12,572 nucleotides of DNA, taken from contig JAPMTY010000010.1 of NCBI GenBank assembly GCA_026552835.1, positions 1 through 12,572 on the forward strand, in the 5' to 3' direction. Numbering within the stretch: the stretch's first letter is position 1; each line of letters begins with the position of its first letter. Positions 1 through 6,799 of this stretch are shown one piece after another. The notes below the pieces were generated by a model that was given only the letters and a program-made list of their open reading frames with translations, was not told the origin of the DNA and did not search any database. This DNA is from Candidatus Methanoperedens sp. GTDB taxonomy: Archaea; Halobacteriota; Methanosarcinia; Methanosarcinales; Methanoperedenaceae. The position numbers and the translations under genes were made by a program.

Positions 1-667
1 GGCGGTCCAGTTTGCTTGAAAAAACACCTTCAATAATCCCCTCGTCCATCGAGCATAATGTTTTCCCGACGTTGGGCATTTTACTGCAATGATGACAATT
101 ATTGACCACCAGGGTCAGCTTGTCGGCGTCGATAGAAGTCATATCGCCGAGCTCATGATGTTCCCAGAAAACAGAAAGTTCATCTAAAATCCCATCGCAA
201 TCTTCCGCCTCGAAAGCCGGGCCGATTTTAATACCTATGTCAATTCCCATTTGTTTTAATAACGGTTTCGGGTCGATGCCAAATGCTTCTATGCCGAACC
301 TGAATGTGCAGAAAAGTTTGTCCCTGAATGAATCACCATTCAATATAGAAGTAGCAAGATCGTCCAGATTCGAGTTATATTGGTTTCGTAATGGGGTTTC
401 GGAATATGCAAGGTAAAGGGAATTCAGCATAAAATATTTCTTGCGCTTATCATCAGGGAATGATTTCCCCTGTATCAGGTTCAATTCCTCAAGGTCATGC
501 AAATGCACTGAAATCGTGGATTTTGCCTTATTGGAATTTTCAACAAGTTCATCAAAAGATTTTGTGCCGTTTTCAAGGAGTTTCAGGATTTTTAATTTAA
601 CCGGACTGTCAAGAGCAACCATTCCATTATCAGTAAATAGGATTGCGGTATTTGGGCTCTTATCCAT
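1..667 (-). CDS. msvR: MsvR-like wHTH-V4R transcriptional regulator (3' end cut by window)
   Basis: DNA-binding regulator, open through the left edge; 222 residues are visible, starting at the ATG complementary to 665-667. Residues about 15-75 read as an ArsR-type winged helix (a SPVKLKILKLLENG helix, then a recognition-helix-like KAKSTISVHLHDLEEL segment followed by a basic wing). The C-terminal part is a V4R-type small-molecule/redox domain with Cys191-x2-Cys194, Cys205 and a following GIIEG segment; Cys120 and Cys157 are also present. This wHTH plus V4R order is that of MsvR, the methanogen V4R regulator whose DNA binding is redox-controlled through cysteines. An MsvR-like palindrome sits next to its own TATA box, suggesting autorepression, and a methyltransferase gene diverges from it. 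The alternative is another ArsR-V4R paralogue with a different ligand. I translated it by hand from the reverse complement. Confidence 0.75.
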   Translation of the reverse strand, partial: MDKSPNTAILFTDNGMVALDSPVKLKILKLLENGTKSFDELVENSNKAKSTISVHLHDLEELNLIQGKSFPDDKRKKYFMLNSLYLAYSETPLRNQYNSNLDDLATSILNGDSFRDKLFCTFRFGIEAFGIDPKPLLKQMGIDIGIKIGPAFEAEDCDGILDELSVFWEHHELGDMTSIDADKLTLVVNNCHHCSKMPNVGKTLCSMDEGIIEGVFSSKLDR

Positions 668-686
668 GATTTGTTATTGTTTTAGT

Positions 687-697
687 AATATAAATAT
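687..697 (-). promoter_or_regulatory. TATA box of the V4R regulator
   Basis: Read on the minus strand the stretch is ATATTTATATT. Its centre is about 24 nt before the ATG at 667, so the transcript would be leaderless or nearly so. No Shine-Dalgarno motif precedes the ATG, which fits. Confidence 0.55.
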
Positions 698-698
698 G

Positions 699-714
699 TT
701 CGTTTTGGTACGAA
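699..714 (-). promoter_or_regulatory. MsvR-type operator palindrome
   Basis: The minus strand reads TTCGTACCAAAACGAA, an inverted repeat (TTCGT / ACGAA) with a 6-nt centre. The MsvR operator as I recall it is TTCGTA-N4-TACGAA; this site matches 11 of the 12 specified bases. It abuts the upstream (BRE) side of the regulator's TATA box, where a bound dimer would hinder TFB/TBP. It may also influence the divergent methyltransferase gene 53 bp away. The match to the published motif is from memory. Confidence 0.6.
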
Positions 715-766
715 ATTAATCATTTTAATCCTTTTTTGGACATAACATAAATATGAACCAGCCAAT

Positions 767-1804
767 ATGATGAAAAATATGACGAGGGATAAACGGACTA
801 TTAAATTCACAAGACCGATCGTTTCAAATGCTGAAGGGTTACAGCTTGCCACTCCCGAAATCGTTGCCAGGTACATTGCAAAAAGGCTGAAAACCGATAT
901 AATCGCAGACCTCGGCTGCGGAATCGGGGGTCAGGTTATTTTTTTTGCAAAGGAATGTAAGAAGGTCTATGCAGTTGAGAGGAATCCTGAAAAGCTTGAA
1001 TTCGCAAAAGAAAATTGCAAGCTTTACGGTGTCGATAATGTCGAATTTATCCTTGGCGATGCGCTTTCCGAAGACGTAAAAGCGCAGGTTTCTGACGCGG
1101 ATATTGTCTTTTCCGACCCGGCGCGCCCAATATCTGAGAAAGAGCGCACACTTGAAAATCTTGAGCCTCCTATCACTGAAATACTTAAAAATTATTCTGA
1201 TATCACGCCCGAGCTTGCATTCCATGCGCCGCCGCAGATGCCGCCGTCGCGGATAACGCTTGATTGCGAGCGCGAGTACCTGTCGTTGAACGGGCAATTG
1301 AACAGGCTGACTCTTTATTTTGGCTCTTTGAAGCGGTGCGAGAGAAGCGCGGTTGTTCTTCCGGGCGAGGCGAAACTCTGCTCTTCTGATGCGCCGCCGA
1401 TTGAAACCGGTACGCTGCGCGAGTATGTGCATGAGCCTGAGCCTTCGGTCGTGAAAGCCGGACTCTTAAACGAGCTTGCACAGGCGAGAAAAGAATCGGG
1501 TAATGATATTTTCTTCTATAAAAGCGATGAGAAGCGCACACTTTTGACTTCTTCGGGGCTTATCGTTTCACCGTTTATTAAAGATACGTACCGCGTTTCG
1601 GGTAAGACCGAAAGGGATATTGTGAAGATGAAGGAGGTTTTAAAGTTTGAAAAAGCCGGGAAAGTGGTTCTGCGTTTTGATATTGAGCCTAGGGACTACT
1701 GGGAGCTAAGAAAAATGCTTGAAGAAGGGCTGAGCGGGGACAGGACGCTGCATGTGTTCGGGTTCGGGGATGAGGTGGTTGTGGGGGAGAAGGTCAGGAA
1801 ATGA
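767..1804 (+). CDS. THUMP-like class I SAM-dependent methyltransferase
   Basis: A 345-residue protein, probably an RNA methyltransferase-like enzyme using S-adenosylmethionine. Motif I is DLGCGIGGQ at residues 48-56, the acidic end of strand 2 is Glu71 (VYAVERN), and motif IV is DPARP at 117-121 instead of the NPPY/DPPY of N6-adenine enzymes. DPAR-type motifs are typical of the bacterial/archaeal family with a C-terminal THUMP-like domain, related to trimethylguanosine-synthase/Trm-type folds; residues about 240-345 would be that domain. The substrate is unknown. The start is uncertain: ATG codons lie at 767, 770 and 779, with no Shine-Dalgarno. A TATA-like stretch at 746-754 would favour 779, one at 721-728 would favour 767. 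The gene diverges from the V4R regulator. Confidence 0.8.
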   Translation: MMKNMTRDKRTIKFTRPIVSNAEGLQLATPEIVARYIAKRLKTDIIADLGCGIGGQVIFFAKECKKVYAVERNPEKLEFAKENCKLYGVDNVEFILGDALSEDVKAQVSDADIVFSDPARPISEKERTLENLEPPITEILKNYSDITPELAFHAPPQMPPSRITLDCEREYLSLNGQLNRLTLYFGSLKRCERSAVVLPGEAKLCSSDAPPIETGTLREYVHEPEPSVVKAGLLNELAQARKESGNDIFFYKSDEKRTLLTSSGLIVSPFIKDTYRVSGKTERDIVKMKEVLKFEKAGKVVLRFDIEPRDYWELRKMLEEGLSGDRTLHVFGFGDEVVVGEKVRK

Positions 1805-1818
1805 GGATGAGGGGATAC

Positions 1819-1844
1819 CGGCTCTGTTAGGTCTTCGTGGGATA
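1819..1844 (+). repeat. Inverted repeat, left copy, flanking the restriction-modification gene
   Basis: Positions 1823-1844, reverse-complemented, match 5929-5950 at 21 of 22 bases; extended to 1819/5954 the match is 24 of 26. Weaker similarity seems to continue inward, towards the restriction gene, for about 50 bp in both copies (shared cccgac and gatgc words). The copy lies 15 bp after the methyltransferase stop and 113 bp beyond the 3' end of the restriction gene. Confidence 0.75.
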
Positions 1845-1910
1845 AAAATGAGTGTTAACTATCGTCGGGTGAAGGCCAGAGGCATCGAAGAACCAAAAAT
1901 ATGCCCAAAG

Positions 1911-1937
1911 TGGAAAATCCCATACTGAAGTTTTCCA
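1911..1937 (-). terminator. Possible hairpin downstream of the restriction-modification gene
   Basis: TGGAAAA (1911-1917) and TTTTCCA (1931-1937) form a perfect 7-bp stem around a 13-nt loop. It lies 20-47 nt after the stop codon of the minus-strand restriction gene. No strong T-run follows on that strand, so terminator activity is a guess; it also lies between the two converging transcripts. Confidence 0.25.
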
Positions 1938-1957
1938 AAGAGGAACCATTTGAATAA

Positions 1958-4900
1958 TCACTCTAAATATTTTTTCAATACTACATTTTTTTCTATGGCT
2001 GTGTTTTTTAATAGGTTTTTAAATTCAGATATTTGAATTTCCAATTTATTTATTTCTGAGATTATTTCTAATTGTTCTTTGATGGGGGGTAATGGAATCA
2101 AAAAATTTTCAATATCTGTTTTGTTAATGCTAGGATATTGTGCTTTCAACATTATATCTTGCATTTGTTTCATTAAATCAGTTGAATGTAAGAAATAATG
2201 GAATAGCAATTTTGTGACCAATATATTTTCATCTTTTGATTTTAATATAGCAAAACCTGTTGAGAAAATAGCATCCGATGGGGCTCTTTCAATATATGTG
2301 AACGCCTTTAAATTAGGTCTTACTGTTGATATAACAACAGAATCATCTTCTGCAATCCGTTTAGCTCTAGACGGTGCATTATTTCCAGTTATCTTCTGAG
2401 AATAATTAATTTCACCTGTGTGCCCCTCAACCGAATCTATGTCAATATAGGTAAATACATTATCTCCAAAAATCTTTCTGGGGTCTCCAGACTTTGCATT
2501 TATTGAACACACTTTGCCGATTTTAATATTTTTATTAAATTGATTTGCTTTTTGGATAATGGTTTCAATATCAGAATCTACTCTTTCAATTTCTTTATTA
2601 ATTTCTATTTCTTCCGTTTCTATTATTTTTATTTCATTAATAATTTTTTCTTGAATGTTTTTGGGTGGGAGGGGAATTTTATAATCTGCTATTTGTAATT
2701 TATTTATCTCTGGATATGTTGTACCGGATGCAAGTTCTGCTATATTCTTGGCATCGTGTTTTAATATAAAATACAAAAATTCGTAAAGTATTTTGTCAGG
2801 ATTGCAAATGAAATTCTTATACCCCTGATTTGTTGCTGTTTCAACTTTTGCAATAGTAATATCGCCAATAGTAGCCCTACTAGAAAAAATTACTGTATTA
2901 ACTGGTAATAGGGTTGCATTACTATTTTGTAAACCTAAAGCAGTTATCTTTCTTTGAGTAGCATATAAATATTTATTTTTTGTATCAATGAGTGTAGCCC
3001 AATTTATTTCTCCATTCCAATATTCAGCTATCTTTGTGTCTGGTGTCCCCCCTCCAAAAATTTCAGTAACAGAACCTAATCGGACTAATTCCCACTTACT
3101 CTCAATCTCTGCTTTTTTTTTAACAGACGGTGAGATGGACTTTGTAAATTCTACCCTATCAAAATTCATCATATCAACTAAATTTTGTTTGTTAATATGA
3201 CCTTTCAGATTTTCACTAATAGTTATTTCATGTCCTAAAAATGAATTGTAAATGTAGTAGTTTGTTTTTTCTGGATTTAACGGGTTTGCGTCGTCATATA
3301 ATTTTGTAGCTTCTTGGATACTTTTAGCCCCGTAAGGTTTTATGCCTTCGTGTCCTCTGCGGTTACTGAATTCATAACCTAAAAATTCTTTTTCAGTTTC
3401 ATTTTCCCCATTTGGATTAGCTTTAATTAGAAGTGTTTTTTGTGGATATGCTAAAATGAAATACAACAATTTCTCCTTCTCTGTTTTAAAAACTTCTGAA
3501 TAAAATAACGTGTCCAGTTCTGCTTGTTGCTCTTTTTCTGGTTTTGATTTAAATGCAGGTTTCTTCTTTATATTTATTACAACAGTCGAGTTTTCAAAAG
3601 ATTTCTGATATTCTTCAAATAATTCATGTTTCTTAATGTTTTCATTTGGCTTTTGATTAATAAATGAAATGTAATCTTCAAAGGAAACGGTTTTGTAAAC
3701 GTGAGCAACGAACTTGCTAAACGGATTTTCAATTCCATTGCAGGCCACATCAATTGAATTAGTGAAGAAATTATTTACAGTGTGTTGTATTTTTTGCCAA
3801 TCTGCATTATTTCTTCTTTCTAAAAATAGCGTTACCGTATTTGTACCTGTAGCCATAAAAGTATTTGACCCAAATTCTGTAATGGCTACAATCTTAAAAT
3901 ATTTCAACAATATTTCTCTCGCATCTCCGTATATACCAGTTTTGCTTAAAATGCTACTTGGTAGAATTATGCCTGCATAACCGCCATCTTTGAGTAGCTG
4001 TTTTGTTCTTTCAATAAACAAACATTCTATTTCCGAGCTTTCGTTTGTTAATCGATTGAATAATTCAAAGCTTTTATCGCCGTTTATTAATGTATTCTTA
4101 AAGGAAGAAACAGAATATGGCGGATTGGCGACCAATACCTCAAATTGCTGATTATCTTTTGGGTCTGCTTTAGAAGTGATTTTTAATTTATCTTTATAAT
4201 CACTATCAGTTTCAAAATTCGCAAGACCATCGGCATTAAAAATTCTTGCCAGACCATCGCCATTTAAAAAACAACTTACTTTAGCTGTTTTAACTAATCG
4301 GTAATCTTTTTCAATTCCATATACAAATTCGTATGCCCATACATAATCATCAGTCCACACATTTAGTTTCTTTTTAATAGAAGGTTTAAAATCATTTTTC
4401 TCATTTAATTCCAAAATGATGTTATGTATTTCATCCATTACCTCGGTTAAGAAATGTCCGCTACCCTCTGCATAATCAATTACATAGGGCAGAAACTCGG
4501 TATCACCTTTGGCTATTTTATTTAAAATAATCTTCCTGAGAGGAATTGAATTAATAATAAACCGTGCTATTGGGACAGGGGTAAAGAATTGCCCAGCTTC
4601 TTGTTTAATACTTGTGTTAAGTAACAATTCAAAGAAATCACCTAAAAATTGTTGCTTTTTATTGTAGCGAACCTGATATGGTTGGAATAGCTCTACAACT
4701 TCCCTAAGCACTTTGCTGTTTTCTTCGAATGAAGCGTCATTGAATACCTCTTTGAAGGCAAATTCATTATTTTTCTTCAACCGTAACTCTGTCATCATTT
4801 TTTTAATGATGCCTTTTTGTTCCTCGCTCAATCCGATAATTTCTTCAACATCACTATCGCTATAATCTGTAACAACTTTTGTCAAGTATTTTTCCATACC

Positions 4901-5794
4901 AGTTTTGTAAAGGTCATTCAGGCGTTTTTGAAGATTTATATCAGTATCATTTTCTAACCACTGAAAATGGAGTTCATCATTTTCGCCCCTGTCTTCATCA
5001 ACGATTTTGCAGAGTAAAAGGGTAATCAATTTATTGAATGCATTCGGCTTATCAGATACTACATTATGTCTTAAAATTTCTGCAAATTGATTGAAAATTC
5101 TGCTGCTGTCTTCTTTCGTTAGTGGAATCAAACTGCTCTTTGTAAGAGCTTTGATGGAAATATTATATGGGGCTGCCCACGATTCAAATATCCCATTATC
5201 TTTTAAATTCTTATTCCATTTTTCAAAAACTTCAAGAGTATTAGTAGCTTGATTAAAATCTGCTTCAATCTTTATAATTGAATTTTTATATACAATAGAC
5301 CTGTTCTCAATCTTGGATGTATATAAACAAAGAAATTTAGTAGATTTATCCTGTTGAAAGTATGAAATCAACTGCCCCCCATCGTTCAAAGTTTTCTTTA
5401 TTGCCTTATCGTATTCATTCCCCCATGTTTTACACTCAATCATCAAATAAGACTTTTGACCTTTATCGGTCACCAATATATCCAACTTCCCTTTGTTTTT
5501 ATGCCCCAAAGGGTAATCTTTTTCTAAGGTAATGCTCTCTGGTGAATATCCTTTTTCTAATAGTCGGTTGACACATTCCAAAACGACAAAATTCTCACTT
5601 GCTTTAAAATTGGATGTGGTTTTATCTCCGAGTATTATTTTTGTGCCATAATCAATTTCATCTTTATCAAAGTTAAGTTTGATTATGTAATTACTATGGC
5701 TTTCATACTTTTTATAATAAATTCCTTTAGAGTTATCTTCCAGTAAGAAACCCAATGCATTTAATAAAATCTTTATGTCCGATTCTTTATTCAT
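1958..5794 (-). CDS. Single-chain restriction-modification-specificity enzyme (type IIG / type I-like)
   Basis: A 1278-residue protein combining nuclease, N6-adenine methylase and specificity domains. The N-terminal nuclease shows a PD-(D/E)xK pattern: Asp105, Glu120-x-Lys122, then Gln141-x3-Tyr145 as in HsdR/RecB-type nucleases. A helical linker leads to the methylase with motif X-like QFFTP (402-406), motif I YAEGSGHFL (441-449, usually ACGSGxFL, so Cys is replaced by Glu) and motif IV NPPY (557-560). Two HsdS-like target-recognition domains follow, about 901-1050 and 1100-1245, each ending in the conserved PLPPxxxQ helix start. Two such domains predict a split (bipartite) asymmetric target. 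The gene is much richer in A+T than its neighbours, stands alone without separate hsdR/M/S or a controller gene, and is flanked by inverted repeats, all suggesting acquisition. The frame is intact, so it may be active. A likely promoter is ACATATAT at 5831-5838. Confidence 0.9.
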   Translation of the reverse strand: MNKESDIKILLNALGFLLEDNSKGIYYKKYESHSNYIIKLNFDKDEIDYGTKIILGDKTTSNFKASENFVVLECVNRLLEKGYSPESITLEKDYPLGHKNKGKLDILVTDKGQKSYLMIECKTWGNEYDKAIKKTLNDGGQLISYFQQDKSTKFLCLYTSKIENRSIVYKNSIIKIEADFNQATNTLEVFEKWNKNLKDNGIFESWAAPYNISIKALTKSSLIPLTKEDSSRIFNQFAEILRHNVVSDKPNAFNKLITLLLCKIVDEDRGENDELHFQWLENDTDINLQKRLNDLYKTGMEKYLTKVVTDYSDSDVEEIIGLSEEQKGIIKKMMTELRLKKNNEFAFKEVFNDASFEENSKVLREVVELFQPYQVRYNKKQQFLGDFFELLLNTSIKQEAGQFFTPVPIARFIINSIPLRKIILNKIAKGDTEFLPYVIDYAEGSGHFLTEVMDEIHNIILELNEKNDFKPSIKKKLNVWTDDYVWAYEFVYGIEKDYRLVKTAKVSCFLNGDGLARIFNADGLANFETDSDYKDKLKITSKADPKDNQQFEVLVANPPYSVSSFKNTLINGDKSFELFNRLTNESSEIECLFIERTKQLLKDGGYAGIILPSSILSKTGIYGDAREILLKYFKIVAITEFGSNTFMATGTNTVTLFLERRNNADWQKIQHTVNNFFTNSIDVACNGIENPFSKFVAHVYKTVSFEDYISFINQKPNENIKKHELFEEYQKSFENSTVVINIKKKPAFKSKPEKEQQAELDTLFYSEVFKTEKEKLLYFILAYPQKTLLIKANPNGENETEKEFLGYEFSNRRGHEGIKPYGAKSIQEATKLYDDANPLNPEKTNYYIYNSFLGHEITISENLKGHINKQNLVDMMNFDRVEFTKSISPSVKKKAEIESKWELVRLGSVTEIFGGGTPDTKIAEYWNGEINWATLIDTKNKYLYATQRKITALGLQNSNATLLPVNTVIFSSRATIGDITIAKVETATNQGYKNFICNPDKILYEFLYFILKHDAKNIAELASGTTYPEINKLQIADYKIPLPPKNIQEKIINEIKIIETEEIEINKEIERVDSDIETIIQKANQFNKNIKIGKVCSINAKSGDPRKIFGDNVFTYIDIDSVEGHTGEINYSQKITGNNAPSRAKRIAEDDSVVISTVRPNLKAFTYIERAPSDAIFSTGFAILKSKDENILVTKLLFHYFLHSTDLMKQMQDIMLKAQYPSINKTDIENFLIPLPPIKEQLEIISEINKLEIQISEFKNLLKNTAIEKNVVLKKYLE

Positions 5795-5830
5795 AACAGG
5801 AAGTATCCATAATACTAAGATGTGTTTCCA

Positions 5831-5838
5831 ATATATGT
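5831..5838 (-). promoter_or_regulatory. Putative TATA box of the restriction-modification gene
   Basis: The minus strand reads ACATATAT, centred about 40 nt before the ATG at 5794; initiation 25 nt downstream would leave a leader of roughly 13 nt. No Shine-Dalgarno motif is evident. Assigned by position and composition only. Confidence 0.35.
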
Positions 5839-5928
5839 CTCTATCTATCTATTCTTTAAAAGTAAAAAGTTCGTTGGTCTGTTTAGATGCTTTATTTGTT
5901 CCATCCCCCGACTTTTGACAGATCATTC

Positions 5929-5954
5929 TATCCCACGAAGACTTAACAGAACCG
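5929..5954 (+). repeat. Inverted repeat, right copy, flanking the restriction-modification gene
   Basis: Partner of 1819-1844 in opposite orientation, 24 of 26 bases identical. It lies 134 bp upstream of the restriction-gene start and immediately upstream of the slipin TATA box, so besides marking a mobile boundary it could sit within the slipin control region. Confidence 0.75.
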
Positions 5955-5965
5955 AAATAACCAAA

Positions 5966-5975
5966 CTATTTATAT
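5966..5975 (+). promoter_or_regulatory. TATA box of the slipin-NfeD operon
   Basis: The sequence CTATTTATAT, preceded by a purine-rich BRE-like stretch, predicts initiation near 5994-5998. This leaves a short leader containing GGTG (5998-6001) 6 nt before the ATG at 6008. It rules out the upstream ATG at 5822, which lies before the promoter. Confidence 0.6.
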
Positions 5976-6007
5976 CCCCTCCCCCCATTAAAAAATGGGT
6001 GTTGCAC

Positions 6008-6799
6008 ATGGTAGATATATTATCAACAGGAATCGTAGTAATTTTAATAGTAATAATACTTTCGCAATCAATTAAAGTAGTCAGAGAATACGAACGCGTA
6101 GTCCTTTTCAGGATGGGGAGGCTAGTCGGGGCAAAAGGTCCTGGTATATTCCTTATAATCCCGATTGTGGACAGCCCTGTAAAAGTGGACCTGCGGATAA
6201 TCACGATCGACGTGCCGAAGCAGACCATCATCACAAGGGATAACGTGAGCGTGGATGTTGATGCAGTCATTTACTACCGCGTCGTTGAACCGAACAACGC
6301 TGTAACAAGAGTGGAGAATTACAGGATAGCCACAAGCCTGCTGGGACAGACAACGCTTCGTGACATCCTCGGGCAGATAGAACTGGATGACCTTCTCTCA
6401 AAGCGTGAGGAACTTAATAAGAAACTCCAGGCTGTCCTTGATGTAGCAACAGAGCCGTGGGGTATAAAGATAACCGCAGTCACAATACGCGATGTAGCCC
6501 TGCCCGAATCGATGATGCGCGCAATAGCAAAGCAGGCAGAGGCAGAAAGAGAGCGGCGCTCAAGAGTAATACTTGCAGACGGGGAATTCCAGGCAAGCCA
6601 GAAGATGATGGAAGCTGCGGAATTATACCAGAAAGTCCCGATTGCCATGAAACTCAGGGAACTCCAGACACTTGCTGAAATAGCGAGGGAGAAGAACATG
6701 ATAGTTGTCACAACAGGCGCGCCCGGAGCCGATGTAAGTAATATCGCAGGCTTGACAGGGGCTTTTGCAGAGGCTAAATTGAAGGCTGGTAATAAATGA
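6008..6799 (+). CDS. Slipin (stomatin/SPFH-family membrane protein)
   Basis: A 263-residue integral membrane protein that forms oligomeric scaffolds in the cytoplasmic membrane and is the partner and substrate of the NfeD protease. An N-terminal hydrophobic segment (about 4-20) is followed by the SPFH/PHB domain opening with VVREYERVVLFRMGR, and then a charged coiled-coil region (QAEAERERRSRV onward). A C-terminal hydrophobic patch MIVVTTGAP (231-239) aligns by position with the stretch of Pyrococcus PH1511 that PH1510 cleaves. The reading frame is open back to 5822, but the N-terminal extension lies upstream of the TATA box and overlaps the inverted repeat; the ATG at 6008, with GGTG 6 nt before it, gives the usual family length. 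The stop overlaps the NfeD start (ATGA), so the two are co-translated. Confidence 0.93.
   Translation: MVDILSTGIVVILIVIILSQSIKVVREYERVVLFRMGRLVGAKGPGIFLIIPIVDSPVKVDLRIITIDVPKQTIITRDNVSVDVDAVIYYRVVEPNNAVTRVENYRIATSLLGQTTLRDILGQIELDDLLSKREELNKKLQAVLDVATEPWGIKITAVTIRDVALPESMMRAIAKQAEAERERRSRVILADGEFQASQKMMEAAELYQKVPIAMKLRELQTLAEIAREKNMIVVTTGAPGADVSNIAGLTGAFAEAKLKAGNK

Noticed and set aside
441..719. Plus-strand reading frame of 92 codons at the left edge
   Set aside because: It lies antisense to the wHTH domain of the V4R regulator, whose translation gives a coherent DNA-binding and V4R protein.
839..1432. Antisense reading frame (197 codons) opposite the methyltransferase
   Set aside because: The sense strand carries clear SAM-methyltransferase motifs; the antisense product is Arg-rich and resembles nothing.
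1805..1957. Small RNA or tRNA gene in the gap after the methyltransferase
   Set aside because: No cloverleaf, T-loop GGTTCRA or C/D-box pair could be found; the stretch is accounted for by the inverted repeat and a short hairpin.
5840..5854. CTAT microsatellite upstream of the restriction gene as a phase-variation tract
   Set aside because: Only about three tetranucleotide units, outside the coding sequence and upstream of the probable TATA box; too short to suggest slippage.
6319..6711. Long antisense reading frame (130 codons) opposite slipin
   Set aside because: It is a mirror of the highly conserved slipin coding sequence, has a Ser/Ile-rich composition without family features and no promoter or ribosome-binding site.
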